From: Flavobacteriaceae bacterium UBA3159
Lineage (GTDB): Bacteria; Bacteroidota; Bacteroidia; Flavobacteriales; Flavobacteriaceae
Reading direction: 5' to 3'
Assembly (NCBI GenBank): GCA_002364535.1
Contig: DEYL01000046.1
Location: forward strand, 1 to 61,849
DNA: 61,849 nucleotides
Made by a program: the position numbers and the translations under genes
In this document: positions 45,999 through 55,123 of the stretch, piece by piece
Layout: every line of letters begins with the position of its first letter
Position numbering within the stretch: the first letter of the stretch is position 1
Notes under the pieces: generated by a model
The model's database searches: none
Told to the model about the DNA's origin: nothing
Seen by the model: the letters and a program-made list of their open reading frames with translations, nothing else

Positions 45999-46490
45999 CT
46001 ATAGGTAGGATTCTTGTGTTTTTGGTAAGTTCTTAGAATAGCAGTCGAAGGGGATTAGGTTTGTCTTATAGGATAGATAAAGTGGGTGTTTGGGGGATCC
46101 ATTTTTGTTGCGTTTAAAACACATTGGGCTTTCGACCATCTCTATAAGCCACTTGGGTAAATAGCCATCATTTCCCCATGCAAAAACAACTTTTTTGCAC
46201 TTTTTTTTCATTTTATTTAGATGTTTTACATTGGTGGTATCTTTAGCAAATATTTTGTCCTTCAGGATATTGGGGTAGGGGGTGATATAGGAGTGAAGAT
46301 TTCCCAAATAAAAACCTCCATAACCATACTTTTTGGTAAAGTTGATCAGTTTCAAAACAGTTCTGTCATCAGCGTTTGCGTCGGCATAGGAGGGATTGAG
46401 AAGGATGTACAGTAGCAGTGGTTGATCCTTGTCCCATATTCGCCAAAGCTGGTACCTTCTTTTATTGTCTTTAATAGCCCCTTTGATCAC
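45999..46490 (-). CDS. DUF1643 domain protein
   Basis: A 163-residue protein with the DUF1643 signature: YILLNPSYADANADDRTV (LLNPS.A), GYGGFYLGNLHSY, and VVFAWGNDGYLPKW. The family is widespread, including in phages and plasmids, and has no known role. Its start overlaps the stop of the small membrane protein upstream (ATGA at 46487-46490), so both are made together. Confidence 0.88.
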   Translation of the reverse strand: MIKGAIKDNKRRYQLWRIWDKDQPLLLYILLNPSYADANADDRTVLKLINFTKKYGYGGFYLGNLHSYITPYPNILKDKIFAKDTTNVKHLNKMKKKCKKVVFAWGNDGYLPKWLIEMVESPMCFKRNKNGSPKHPLYLSYKTNLIPFDCYSKNLPKTQESYL

Positions 46491-46705
46491 GAATTTTTAG
46501 TTTGTAGGTTCAATTTGATTTTTTCAATGACCGCTTGTCCAAACAAACACAAACCCGAATTGGTTGTGATCAAAGCCAGGGTTCCCCATACAAACCAATT
46601 ATCGCTCTGTTTGTACTTTAAGATGATTGCCTCTCCCAAAATTGACAATCCCATTCCAAACACAAGTAATCCAAATATCGAATAAATCATCCACTTAATT
46701 TTCAT
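46487..46705 (-). CDS. Small two-helix membrane protein
   Basis: A 72-residue protein with hydrophobic segments around residues 6-29 and 42-60 separated by KYKQSDNW, ending in a polar KIKLNLQTKNS. The gene overlaps the DUF1643 gene by ATGA, which supports it as real. No domain recognised. Confidence 0.72.
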   Translation of the reverse strand: MKIKWMIYSIFGLLVFGMGLSILGEAIILKYKQSDNWFVWGTLALITTNSGLCLFGQAVIEKIKLNLQTKNS

Positions 46706-46926
46706 TGTTTATTTATTTATCGTCGTGAATTTAACCAAAAAACCAAAACAACATTACAAATTAAATTTTCTACATTTTTCTATATTTATATAAATAATAA
46801 AAATAAAACACCATCAGTAAGTTTTTAAAGCTATGGTAACTTTATCATTTAAACACCAAAATGTGGGATTGAACGTTTTCATCTACGAAACTGATTGGTG
46901 TTTTAAACACCTTAATTATAACACAT

Positions 46927-48012
46927 ATGGAACGTAGAAAGTTTACCCAATCCTTGACTACTTCAATTGCCGGCATTAGTCTTGCCCGCGGTATCGGCCC
47001 CCACCCCCTATGCAATAGCAAGAACAAACTGGGCATTGCCTTGGTTGGTCTTGGAAACTATGCCTCGCGTCAGTTGGCTCCGGCATTGCTTGAGACGCAC
47101 ATGTGTGAGTTGAAGGGAATCGTTACGGGCACTCCTTCTAAGATTGATCAGTGGAAAAAGACCTATGATCTTGAGGATCATCAAATTTACAATTACGATA
47201 ATTTTGACAGTATTGCCAACAATGACAAAATAGACATTGTCTACGTGGTTCTACCCAATAATATGCACAAAGAATATACCCTGAGGGCTTTTCAGGCGGG
47301 TAAGCATGTAATATGTGAAAAACCCTTGGCTATGAACGCTCAAGAGGCAGCAGAAATGGTAGCAGCAGGAAAAAAAGCAAATCGACAGCTTTTTGTAGGT
47401 TATCGTTTGCATTATGAACCCCACCACCGTGAAGCCATTCGGCTCTGCCAAACGGAAGCTTTTGGAAAAATAAAATTTTTTGAGGGAGGTTTTGGTTTCC
47501 GAATTGGAAATCCAAATCAATGGCGATTGAAAAAGGAGTATGGTGGTGGAGCTTTGATGGACGTAGGGATTTATGTTATCCAGGGAGCCAGGTACACCAT
47601 AGGACAAGAACCCATTGCTGTCTCGGCTCGGGAGTTTAAAACCGATGCGGTTAAATTCAAAGAAGTGGATGAATTGATTACTTGGCAGATGGAATTTCCC
47701 AAGGGTGTTGTGGCCAATTGCACCACTACATTTTCTGCCTCGACAAACCATTTGTATGTTGCTTCTGAAAAAGGATTTATTAGAGTGAGCCCCGCCTATG
47801 GCTATAGTGGAATTGGAGGTCATACACGAAAATACAAGTTTGATTTCCCTCAAGTCAATCAGCAAGCGTTACATATGGATGGCATTTCAAATACACTTAT
47901 GAATGCTGTACCTGATCTTAATGTTTGCGGAGAAGAGGGCTTGAGAGATATGAAAATTATCGATGCTATTTTTAAATCGGTGAAACAAGTTGGAAAGCGT
48001 GTGCTTATCTGA
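46927..48012 (+). CDS. Gfo/Idh/MocA oxidoreductase, glucose-fructose oxidoreductase-like
   Basis: A 361-residue NAD(P) enzyme. MERRKFTQSLTTSIAGISL is a twin-arginine-like signal. ALVGLGNYASRQLAP is the Rossmann loop, VICEKPLAMN the conserved EKP with catalytic lysine, and YGGGALMDVGIYVIQG a second-domain motif shared with glucose-fructose oxidoreductases. It is not in an obvious operon: the next plus gene is a small zinc-ribbon protein 44 bases on. It is a different subgroup from the oxidoreductase at 13.4 kb. Confidence 0.9.
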   Translation: MERRKFTQSLTTSIAGISLARGIGPHPLCNSKNKLGIALVGLGNYASRQLAPALLETHMCELKGIVTGTPSKIDQWKKTYDLEDHQIYNYDNFDSIANNDKIDIVYVVLPNNMHKEYTLRAFQAGKHVICEKPLAMNAQEAAEMVAAGKKANRQLFVGYRLHYEPHHREAIRLCQTEAFGKIKFFEGGFGFRIGNPNQWRLKKEYGGGALMDVGIYVIQGARYTIGQEPIAVSAREFKTDAVKFKEVDELITWQMEFPKGVVANCTTTFSASTNHLYVASEKGFIRVSPAYGYSGIGGHTRKYKFDFPQVNQQALHMDGISNTLMNAVPDLNVCGEEGLRDMKIIDAIFKSVKQVGKRVLI

Positions 48013-48055
48013 TATTCTAAAATTATTTTTTACCCTTCTTTAAATATCAGATTTA

Positions 48056-48229
48056 ATGGCCAAAAAGAAATGTGATCAGTGTAAAGATGAAATTACAACT
48101 GCTTTTAGGGTCAGGCATTTATCCCTTCATTACGCCCAAAAGGAATGGGTTTTTCTATGTGATGATTGCTTGAATGAAGTAAAACCTAACAACTCTAGTT
48201 ACAAATATGGAGGTACTTGGAAAGCCTAG
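48056..48229 (+). CDS. Small zinc-ribbon protein (57 residues)
   Basis: The frame reads MAKKKCDQCKDEITTAFRV, HLSLHYAQKEWVFLC and DDCLNEVKPNNSS, ending YGGTWKA. Two CxxC pairs (CDQC and CDDC) separated by about 25 residues form a typical four-cysteine zinc ribbon. It starts 44 bases after the oxidoreductase and converges with nagB. Family unknown; possible nucleic-acid or protein-binding role. Confidence 0.72.
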   Translation: MAKKKCDQCKDEITTAFRVRHLSLHYAQKEWVFLCDDCLNEVKPNNSSYKYGGTWKA

Positions 48230-48238
48230 AAAAGATTC

Positions 48239-48976
48239 CTATAGATGCTTTAGAAGTTTGGCAGACGGCGGATCAAGATATAAGTCGACCGAGGCATGTT
48301 CTCTCAAAATCGAGGCAGGGCAGGATTCATCAATCGCACCCTCCAATGCATTTTTTACTGCATGGGCTTTTCGCTTTTCGGGAACAAAGCAACTGATGTG
48401 CTTTGCACTCATAATGGTTGGGATAGTCAAAGTAAGTGCTGTTTTGGGAACGGTATCAATGCTTTCAAACCAGCCCTCGTCAAATTGTTGTCTTCTACAT
48501 TCTTGATCCAAAGCAACTGCTTTTATCAATTTACTGTCATTAAAATCGGCTACTCCTGGATCATTGAACGCCAAATGGCCGTTTTCTCCAATTCCAATAC
48601 AAGCCAGGTCAATGGGGTGTTTTTCCAGTAGTTGTGCGTAATTATCCATCGTTTCTTTTAAACGAGAAATGTCACCATCGATAGGATAAAACTTTTTGGG
48701 ATTTATGTGTTGGATTATGTTTTCTTTTAGATAATGCCTAAAACTAGCAGGATGGCTTTCTTCCAGTCCGATGTATTCGTCCAAATGGAAAATGACGACC
48801 TTTTCCCAAGAAATAGATCTTTCTCTCAATGCTTTTAAAAAGATCAATTGTGAACTCCCTGTGGCCAAGATGATGTTGGCAACCCCTTTAGTATTGATCG
48901 CACCAGTGATTTGTTTTTCAACAGATTGAGCTGCTTGCTCAGCCATTAATTCGTGTTGTTTTATGCTAACCTTCAA
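48239..48976 (-). CDS. nagB: Glucosamine-6-phosphate deaminase
   Basis: A 245-residue enzyme turning glucosamine 6-phosphate into fructose 6-phosphate plus ammonia. FHLDEYIGLEESHPASFRHYL holds the general base region, CIGIGENGHLAFNDPG the phosphate loop and catalytic histidine. It is a little shorter than the E. coli enzyme (266), lacking the C-terminal extension that carries part of its allosteric site, as in other non-allosteric forms. It stands alone on the minus strand. With the BadF-type kinase it supports amino-sugar catabolism. Confidence 0.9.
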   Translation of the reverse strand: MKVSIKQHELMAEQAAQSVEKQITGAINTKGVANIILATGSSQLIFLKALRERSISWEKVVIFHLDEYIGLEESHPASFRHYLKENIIQHINPKKFYPIDGDISRLKETMDNYAQLLEKHPIDLACIGIGENGHLAFNDPGVADFNDSKLIKAVALDQECRRQQFDEGWFESIDTVPKTALTLTIPTIMSAKHISCFVPEKRKAHAVKNALEGAIDESCPASILREHASVDLYLDPPSAKLLKHL

Positions 48977-49087
48977 ACTATAATTTTTAAAGTTTTGATT
49001 TTATCCTAATAAATCTATTAATTCAAAGCTAAAATAAAAATATCCTTGGATATGTTTTTTTAAAATGAATATATTAGTAATCAAATT

Positions 49088-49210
49088 ATGACAAAAAAAA
49101 TATTTGTTTTCTTTTTAGTTGGGCTGTTTTTGCATTCCATCACTGGCTGCTCATTACTTCACAAAAGGGCCTCGTATGATAATTACGTCAACAGAAGTAA
49201 GAAAAAATAG
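49088..49210 (+). CDS. Small lipoprotein (40 residues)
   Basis: MTKKIFVFFLVGLFLHSITG is followed by the lipid cysteine C21, then SLLHKRASYDNYVNRSKKK. A proper lipobox (SITGC) and basic tail support it. Function unknown; it lies about 105 bases before a DUF2911 protein on the same strand. Confidence 0.62.
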   Translation: MTKKIFVFFLVGLFLHSITGCSLLHKRASYDNYVNRSKKK

Positions 49211-49315
49211 TTGACCAATCTCCTTCAGTAGGGCTGGAGTTTCAGTTTAAACTTTGTTGTGTGAATAAGTTTAAACACGTTTATGAATAGCTTTATCAAA
49301 ATAAAATAAACTCAA

Positions 49316-49858
49316 ATGAAAAAAATAATCATCAGCGCAATCGTTATAGTCATCTCCGTGGGTTTTTACTTTATCTATCCCATTTGGATAAATCCCAAGA
49401 GTCCAAGAGCAAAAGCGTCGCTTCAAGTTGAGGAATTAAAAATCGAAGTCCGCTATTCAAGCCCGTTAAAAAGAGGACGTTTGATTTTTGGAACGGAGGA
49501 TCAAGAGCCATTGTTAACTTATGGCAAATATTGGAGGTTGGGTGCCAATGCTCGTACCAAGATATTCATTGACAAGGATATCAAATTTGCGGGTAAAGTT
49601 TTAAAATCTGGTAATTATTCTATGTATGCAGTTCCTTACAAAAATTATTGGGATATTACTTTAAACTCACAAATTAGCTCATCCGGTTTTGAACGACCTG
49701 ATCCTTCCTTTGATGTTATTACTGTTTCAATAGATCTTAGTTCAAGCACCACTCCGGTAGAGCAATTTACCATATCACTAAAAAAAATGGGTTCAAATGC
49801 AACAATGACTATGGAATGGGATAAGGTAGCAGTGGTAGTTCCAATAGAACTTCAGTAG
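49316..49858 (+). CDS. DUF2911 domain protein
   Basis: A 180-residue protein with one N-terminal membrane helix (IIISAIVIVISVGFYFIYP) and a DUF2911 domain: VRYSSPLKRGRLIFG, YWRLGANARTKIFI and SGNYSMYAVP. The fold is a beta sandwich of unknown role, common in Bacteroidota. It is anchored facing the periplasm. Confidence 0.9.
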   Translation: MKKIIISAIVIVISVGFYFIYPIWINPKSPRAKASLQVEELKIEVRYSSPLKRGRLIFGTEDQEPLLTYGKYWRLGANARTKIFIDKDIKFAGKVLKSGNYSMYAVPYKNYWDITLNSQISSSGFERPDPSFDVITVSIDLSSSTTPVEQFTISLKKMGSNATMTMEWDKVAVVVPIELQ

Positions 49859-49870
49859 TTAAATAATTTT

Positions 49871-49990
49871 TTAGACTAACCCACCGTCCCCATCTATTTT
49901 TTTATTTGCAAGCTCGGAGGCTTTATCGTGAGAATCACCTTCTTCTAGGAACCAGTGAAAGTTTGTAAATAGTTTTTCCGGTATGGTCAT
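49871..49990 (-). CDS. Possible 39-residue hydrophilic protein
   Basis: ATG at 49990 reads MTIPEKLFTNFHWFLEEGDS then a DKASELANKKIDGDGG tail and stops. Acidic and helical in pattern. It lies on the minus strand in a 1-kb gap with other small frames. No family known. Confidence 0.42.
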   Translation of the reverse strand: MTIPEKLFTNFHWFLEEGDSHDKASELANKKIDGDGGLV

Positions 49991-50088
49991 TTTTTTTAAC
50001 TACAACCCCATTATATGTGTGACTTCAACATTAAAAGTTTTTTTTGAGTTTCGCTATGGTCATAGGTTATTTGCTGATAAACTTTTAA

Positions 50089-50256
50089 CTACTTTACTTT
50101 TGAAAAATTATTTACTATTTCTTGAGGTTTTATTTGGGAAACCACCATAGATCGATAGTCGGGATTTACCAGAGAAGCATCTGCTTCACTCGATGTATTT
50201 AAGTGATTGGATGCGTCATCTAGGTTTTCTTCTTTTTTCTTGGCGTTAGTACTCAT
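50089..50256 (-). CDS. Possible 55-residue hydrophilic protein
   Basis: ATG at 50256 reads MSTNAKKKEENLDDASNHLN and ends QIKPQEIVNNFSKVK. It is charged, lacks hydrophobic segments, and is likely disordered. Several stop-free codons and typical Lys/Glu/Asn use support a gene, without further evidence. Confidence 0.45.
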   Translation of the reverse strand: MSTNAKKKEENLDDASNHLNTSSEADASLVNPDYRSMVVSQIKPQEIVNNFSKVK

Positions 50257-50502
50257 GGTTTTTTTTTAGTCATAAAGCTAAATACAGTTTTTAAGATGTA
50301 AACCTAAACCTAAATAATCAAACGTTATCTTTAACTAAGTTGATAAAAAACGTTTAATTGAAATCAATTCAGAAAAATTGATTTACGTAATGAATTAAAG
50401 GTCTGCTTTAATGATTATTTAAAATTAATCTAATTCTGTATTTCTTCAAACGGTTGGATTTTGTAAAAACTTTAAATAATTTTATGAATAAATAATAATA
50501 AG

Positions 50503-50634
50503 ATGGAAAATTTAAAAATAAGTAATAGTTGTGTTAACTGTGAAAACTTGAATCAAACACTTAACCGATGTGGCATACATCAAATTGAGGTAAGTGAAAA
50601 ATATACCTGTGATGAATTTGAGACTGCAAATTAG
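50503..50634 (+). CDS. Small CxxC zinc-finger-like protein (43 residues)
   Basis: MENLKISNSCVNCENLNQTL is followed by a third cysteine in NRCGIHQIEVSEKY and a fourth in TCDEFE. The order SCxNCENL...C..H...VSEKYTCDEF matches a short conserved Bacteroidota protein I have seen in many genomes, possibly a zinc finger of the form C-x2-C-x9-C-x12-C. Role unknown. It has its own AT-rich upstream region. Confidence 0.65.
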   Translation: MENLKISNSCVNCENLNQTLNRCGIHQIEVSEKYTCDEFETAN

Positions 50635-50931
50635 TTTTTACAAACTAGAAAAAATTCTAACAGTCCGATAAATTATCGATATAGAAATACATGTCCTAAC
50701 TTTTATTTTAGTAAGGAGCTCTTTCCACATATCTAACTTCTCAATATCACTGTCTTATGGCTTAGTTCATTTCCTAACTGAGGCCCGTTGATTCGCGATA
50801 AACACATATTGCTTTGATCCAGTTTAAAATTTAAACAGATTATCGCTGAAAACCTTCCCTCCATACAAAGGCCTCAAATGGATTAATACTGTAGTCCTTG
50901 ATTTTTTTGTAAGTGTCCGAATTATAGATGA
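50635..50931. other. Intergenic region, no gene recognised
   Basis: About 300 AT-rich bases after the 43-residue zinc-finger-like gene and before the stop of a minus-strand secreted protein. No protein-like frame or strong hairpin seen. Confidence 0.45.
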
Positions 50932-51687
50932 TTAGTTCACTAAAACTCTAAGTTCGGTACTTTCAAGCTCTACCAGTTGGTCCCAATTTTCCCAAAATTT
51001 TGAAAAAGAATCTGCACCGTATATTTTTTCGAAAGCGCCTTTTAAATCGACATTTGAATCGTATAACTCACCAAGGGAGTTTGAAGTTTCCACGATAAAT
51101 ATTCTCCATCCCTTATCTATCATTTCAGATCCCCAATAAAGGGCATATGTTAATCCGGCCGCTTCTCTGGCCTTTTTTATTTTGATGGCCAACTTGAAGG
51201 TTTTACCGATCGCGTCATCAACTTCTTTAAATGACATGGTCCATACTTTAGCATATTTTGGAAGCCCATTGTATTTTGGTTTTGTGGTAAAAGGAGTTCC
51301 TTCTCTGTAGAAATTAGACTCGCCGAAATGGTCAATATATTTCCCTATGTTTTTATTCCATCCTTGCTCACGTTCGGGTGATTCTTCTTTTTTGTCAAAA
51401 TATTCTGCGGTCATAGGACCCTGAATCCAATAAAAAGTATCAGATTTTTCTCCTGCAATGACTCTTCTCATGTATGCTTTGGTCTTATTGCCTTTATTGT
51501 GAAATTTGTCATTGTGAGCTTTGACAGCATTAATGAATTCTAATATATACTCAGGTTTAGGAACAATCTCAATTACTTGATAAATGGGCAGTGGCTCATC
51601 TGGCCAATTGATTACTTCTTCATCGGCCTGACCAAAAACGTGTAAAAAAATTGAGAGTGCAAAAAAAAGAGTTAATGATTTTTTCAT
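50932..51687 (-). CDS. Secreted protein of unknown function
   Basis: A 251-residue protein with a signal peptide (LTLFFALSIFLHVFGQ). The mature part resembles a double alpha/beta barrel: residues 30-120 (QVIEIVPKPEYILEFINAVK, FYWIQGPMTAEYF) and a similar second part (KVWTMSFKEVDDAIGK, YALYWGSEMIDKGWRIFIV), suggesting a tandem dimeric-alpha-beta-barrel (ABM-like) fold. No catalytic residue assignable. It is divergent from the SH3b protein gene at 51967. Confidence 0.7.
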   Translation of the reverse strand: MKKSLTLFFALSIFLHVFGQADEEVINWPDEPLPIYQVIEIVPKPEYILEFINAVKAHNDKFHNKGNKTKAYMRRVIAGEKSDTFYWIQGPMTAEYFDKKEESPEREQGWNKNIGKYIDHFGESNFYREGTPFTTKPKYNGLPKYAKVWTMSFKEVDDAIGKTFKLAIKIKKAREAAGLTYALYWGSEMIDKGWRIFIVETSNSLGELYDSNVDLKGAFEKIYGADSFSKFWENWDQLVELESTELRVLVN

Positions 51688-51948
51688 TTTAAATAATTTA
51701 TGGTTTTTAGTAAACCTATAAAATAAAATTCAAAATGCAATTAAATAACTTAAACTTTATCATGGACCAGGACCTGTTTGTGACAGACAGGTTTACCAAA
51801 TCAATAGCTAGCAACATATAAAGAATATTTTAAGAATAATTAACTCATTTATTACACCAAAATCGAGTAAAACAATCCTTTGTGAAGATCAGTGATCTGT
51901 AAAATTTAAAATTTAAAAAAGATAAAGTATTTTATAATATGATATATT

Positions 51949-51962
51949 GTGATATAAATCAA
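51949..51962 (+). promoter_or_regulatory. FNR/CRP-like palindrome before the first SH3b gene
   Basis: GTGAT-ATAA-ATCAA (51949-51962) has the half-site spacing of FNR/CRP-family operators (half sites around four bases). It stands 4 bases before the ATG at 51967. The same element with one changed spacer base precedes the paralog at 55908. Binding is not shown, and shared ancestry of the duplicated 5' region is an alternative. Confidence 0.4.
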
Positions 51963-51966
51963 TTCT

Positions 51967-53754
51967 ATGAAAAAGCTAATATTTCTATTGCTGTTTGTCC
52001 CGCATCTTTCTTTTGGACAAAACTCTATGGCGGATAATATTGACCCTTTCAAAGAACTAATAGCAAAACCAGCTTTTGGAGGTCCAGTCAAATCATTTTT
52101 TAAGGGAGCTTGGATTGATTATAACGGCATTGTGAAGCTGGCTGAAAATATTTTTGGAATGACTGTCTTTAAATCAGGACATGAATTAAACGGATATTTT
52201 TGTTTTAATTGTAACCCGGTAGAAGGAGAGTTTGGATACTATAACCCATCATTTCTAGCGGAGTTGACTAAAACTGTTAAGTCTATATCACCAAAATTAA
52301 AAACAGTTCTTATGCCCCTTTATTTTGAAAAATTTGATACTCCATTAAGAAAGTTAATGGAAAATCAAATTGAATATCATTTTACCTCTGATTGCAATAG
52401 GCATATTCTTGAAAGAATCAAAAATAAAGATGACATTAAAGAGATCTTATTTGAAATCTACTTTGGTATAGAAAATAATTGTGATGAAATCTCAAATGAA
52501 ACCTTATTTTGGATCAGAAGAGATTATGATGGTACCTCAAAGCAGTTTTTAGAATTATTTAATATAATCATTGATATCTTTTATTCTGAAGAACTCTCTT
52601 CGTCATCTCAAAGTAATATAAATAACTCAATTTGGACAAATGGATTTTCAACAGTCCATATACAAACCAAGAAGAAAATTAAAGTAAATGATGATACCAA
52701 ATTAAGGGGATATGTATTTGATGGTTTTTTAAATAAAGATTATAAAAATTTCAATCTACATAATGATAAAGGGTATTTTATTTGGTTTGACAGTGTTGAA
52801 AATCAAAAGAATATTATAAGTGTAAATGCTGAAAGTGGTTTGAATGTAAGAGATAATCCAAGCACGTCCGGAAAAATAATTGGCAAATTAGCAAACGGTG
52901 TTCTTTTGAATATCCTAAACAAAACAGATAAATCATTAACCATAAATGATATTGATAAAAAAACTGGAGATGTTATTAAAATCAAAGGGAATTGGGTAGA
53001 AGTTGAAACTTATTATCCTTCAAATGGATTTTCAATGGATAATATGGAAGTTAATCAAAAGTTAAATTTGGAATGTCATATGTGTGAATCTCAGTTTATT
53101 AAAGAAAAAAGTAGAGGTAAAGTGGTAATTGTAAAGGGTTTTCAAGGAGATTTCGGCGATAGCACCCAAGAGACACATTCTTTTACTTTAATTAATGATG
53201 AACTATACTATACTGAGGAGTATATAAATGGTGAGGGTGAAGTAAGTGAATTAAAAACCAAATGGATTCCCTTAAATTCTGATCCAACCTATTTAGAAAA
53301 TATTATTGAGTTTAATAAAAAAAGTAATGAAGTTTTTAAAGAGAAAAAAGATCAAGACGATTATAATCAGAGATTAGCTGAAGAATTAGATTATGAATTT
53401 GATGAAATGGAGGACGAAAAACGTCATTTAATTTATGAAAAGACGCCTGTTGTAGATCCAATATCTGCATCAGATTTTTATCATCTTGGTATGATTAATA
53501 CGATATCTCGAGATGGCATGTATAATGTGCCAGAATACAACGATTTTAATCCTGACAAATTAAAAGCAATTGAATACTTTGACAAGTCTATAGAACTAGA
53601 CCCCAATTATTATCCGTCATATTTTATGCGAGGATTGACTAAATATTCAATTAATCAAAATGATGGATGTGATGATATCAAAAAAGCATTAAGTTTTAAA
53701 AACTTTATGTCCCCAGCCACTGCTCAAAAATTCTTAAAAGAAAATTGTAATTAA
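51967..53754 (+). CDS. Secreted SH3b/TPR protein (paralog A)
   Basis: A 595-residue protein. A signal peptide (residues 1-18, cut after SFGQ) is followed by an unknown domain (20-230). GYVFDGFL at 248-255 looks like the end of one SH3b unit. A second SH3b domain covers about 284-350 (SVNAESGLNVRDNPSTSGKI), with LTINDIDKKTGDV inserted. Residues ~535-580 resemble one TPR repeat (AIEYFDKSIELDPNYY). SH3b domains usually bind peptidoglycan or peptides, so wall or surface sensing is likely. It is AT-rich, unlike the core genes. A related protein is coded at 55.9 kb. Confidence 0.78.
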   Translation: MKKLIFLLLFVPHLSFGQNSMADNIDPFKELIAKPAFGGPVKSFFKGAWIDYNGIVKLAENIFGMTVFKSGHELNGYFCFNCNPVEGEFGYYNPSFLAELTKTVKSISPKLKTVLMPLYFEKFDTPLRKLMENQIEYHFTSDCNRHILERIKNKDDIKEILFEIYFGIENNCDEISNETLFWIRRDYDGTSKQFLELFNIIIDIFYSEELSSSSQSNINNSIWTNGFSTVHIQTKKKIKVNDDTKLRGYVFDGFLNKDYKNFNLHNDKGYFIWFDSVENQKNIISVNAESGLNVRDNPSTSGKIIGKLANGVLLNILNKTDKSLTINDIDKKTGDVIKIKGNWVEVETYYPSNGFSMDNMEVNQKLNLECHMCESQFIKEKSRGKVVIVKGFQGDFGDSTQETHSFTLINDELYYTEEYINGEGEVSELKTKWIPLNSDPTYLENIIEFNKKSNEVFKEKKDQDDYNQRLAEELDYEFDEMEDEKRHLIYEKTPVVDPISASDFYHLGMINTISRDGMYNVPEYNDFNPDKLKAIEYFDKSIELDPNYYPSYFMRGLTKYSINQNDGCDDIKKALSFKNFMSPATAQKFLKENCN

Positions 53755-54020
53755 AAATTTTTTAATAGAAGAATTCGAGCTATAATATATTGGAACACTT
53801 TCTAGATATGAAAAACTAAATGTTTAATTTATCACAGTCTTGAATGGTTTAGTATTAATGATTAATTTTAACATTATCAACTATAAAAATAATTCGTTTA
53901 GCAGGTTATTTTTCTGATGAGTGGTACAACAAAGAAGTTACTATGTTTTTGTTCTCACAAGACCCTGATTTCGAAATACCAGACTATTAGAGATTGACCA
54001 GTAGTAAACCATTCCTTATA
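53755..54020. other. Intergenic region with a possible gene fragment
   Basis: The plus strand around 53870-53989 has an open stretch ending DEWYNKEVTMFLFSQDPDF then EIPDY and TAG, without a start codon at its left end. It may be the C-terminal relic of a lost gene. Nothing else seen. Confidence 0.35.
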
Positions 54021-54051
54021 AAAAAAGCCCTCTACATTTGAGGGTTTTTTT
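54021..54051. terminator. Bidirectional rho-independent terminator
   Basis: CCCTC (54028-54032) pairs with GAGGG (54040-54044); As precede and seven Ts follow, so the hairpin can end transcripts from either side. It follows the SH3b paralog A by about 270 bases and lies after the stop of the SRPBCC gene, which points left. Confidence 0.65.
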
Positions 54052-54164
54052 GCTCTATATTCTCCAAAATTAAATAAGAGTTTGATTAATTAAAAAGCCA
54101 ATGCCTTATTGGTGTTTTATAATTTAACTCAGATTTAATTAGAATAATTGCATAACATAGTAAA

Positions 54165-54599
54165 TTAAGATCTGTAGTTAGGAGAACCAAAAGCCTCTCC
54201 AACGCCAGTTTGGCAATATTGCCTTAAACTTTCCAGATATTTCCCCGAACTAAAATTCATATTAGAATACGAATCATCCATTTCAGAAAATCCCTCATAG
54301 GAATATCTGACACGGGTTTTTCCGTCATTTTCATCTAAATCGTATTTCATTACATGCCCTATATTGTCCCACTCGGATTCAATACATTCAAAGTGAATTG
54401 ATTGATTTGGCTCAAAAGCAATTATTTTAAATTTGAAAGTGGCAAAGTTCACAAATTCAAAAGAAACTATTTTATTCTTTTCAAAATTTCCAACTACACC
54501 GGTTGTATACCATTCTTTTAATTTATTTTCATCTGAAATGGCACTAAAAACTTCTTCTATTTTAACGTTGATATGCATTAAATGTTTGATTGGTATCAT
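54165..54599 (-). CDS. SRPBCC (START/AHSA1-like) protein
   Basis: A 144-residue protein with the SRPBCC helix-grip pattern: HINVKIEEVFSAISDENKLKEWY opening (AHSA1-type), a central set of strands (VSFEFVNFATFKFKIIAFEPN), and the C-terminal helix MNFSSGKYLESLRQYCQTG. These proteins bind hydrophobic ligands or act as Hsp90 co-chaperone-like domains. No partner near. A cytosolic protein without signal peptide. Confidence 0.82.
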   Translation of the reverse strand: MIPIKHLMHINVKIEEVFSAISDENKLKEWYTTGVVGNFEKNKIVSFEFVNFATFKFKIIAFEPNQSIHFECIESEWDNIGHVMKYDLDENDGKTRVRYSYEGFSEMDDSYSNMNFSSGKYLESLRQYCQTGVGEAFGSPNYRS

Positions 54600-54679
54600 C
54601 TTAGTTAGATTTATTTATTATAGAAACAGGTATAAAGCAATATATAAATTTTTTTAAACCTTTTTACAAGAAGAATAAG

Positions 54680-55123
54680 TTATCTGTTTATCATTTTAAA
54701 ATACTGCTGATGGGGGCCAATCCCTTTGATAGTGAAATGATCTCCAATGGTTTTAAAGCCCATTTTTCTGTAGAACTCCGACGCATTGATCCGGGCATTG
54801 AGCCACATAAGTTCAATGCCTTTGTTTTTAATAAGTCTTTTTTCAATCGCATTAATCAATTTAGTCCCGTATCCCTGTCTCTGATATGATTCAAGGGTTG
54901 CTATTCCCCTAAGTCTCATTGCTACTAATTTGGGGAAGTTTTCACACCGAATTGGTAGTGCTGAAATTACAGAAATAATCTTTCCTTCCACTTCCAACCC
55001 TAGATGAATAGATGATGGATGATCGTCGGATTCGAAAGCACAATCCAGAATAGGCCTACCAGATCGTAGTACAGGGTGCCTAACTATATAAGATTCTTTA
55101 GGTGTTATTTTCTTAATTCTCAT
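54680..55123 (-). CDS. GNAT-family N-acetyltransferase
   Basis: A 147-residue enzyme. The acetyl-CoA-binding motif A is RLRGIATLESYQRQGYGTKLINAIE (the RQGYG part is the Q/RxxGxG signature). The C-terminal FYRKMGFKTIGDHF is the usual GNAT end. The substrate is unknown. It lies 80 bases upstream of the SRPBCC gene on the same strand; co-transcription is possible. Confidence 0.88.
   Translation of the reverse strand: MRIKKITPKESYIVRHPVLRSGRPILDCAFESDDHPSSIHLGLEVEGKIISVISALPIRCENFPKLVAMRLRGIATLESYQRQGYGTKLINAIEKRLIKNKGIELMWLNARINASEFYRKMGFKTIGDHFTIKGIGPHQQYFKMINR

Noticed and set aside
47251..47865. A 204-codon minus-strand frame inside the Gfo/Idh/MocA gene
   Set aside because: The plus-strand protein there has all motifs of its family; the opposite frame is a shadow.
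53755..54020. A gene ending in DPDFEIPDY
   Set aside because: The frame has no start codon and is short, so it is noted only as a possible relic.
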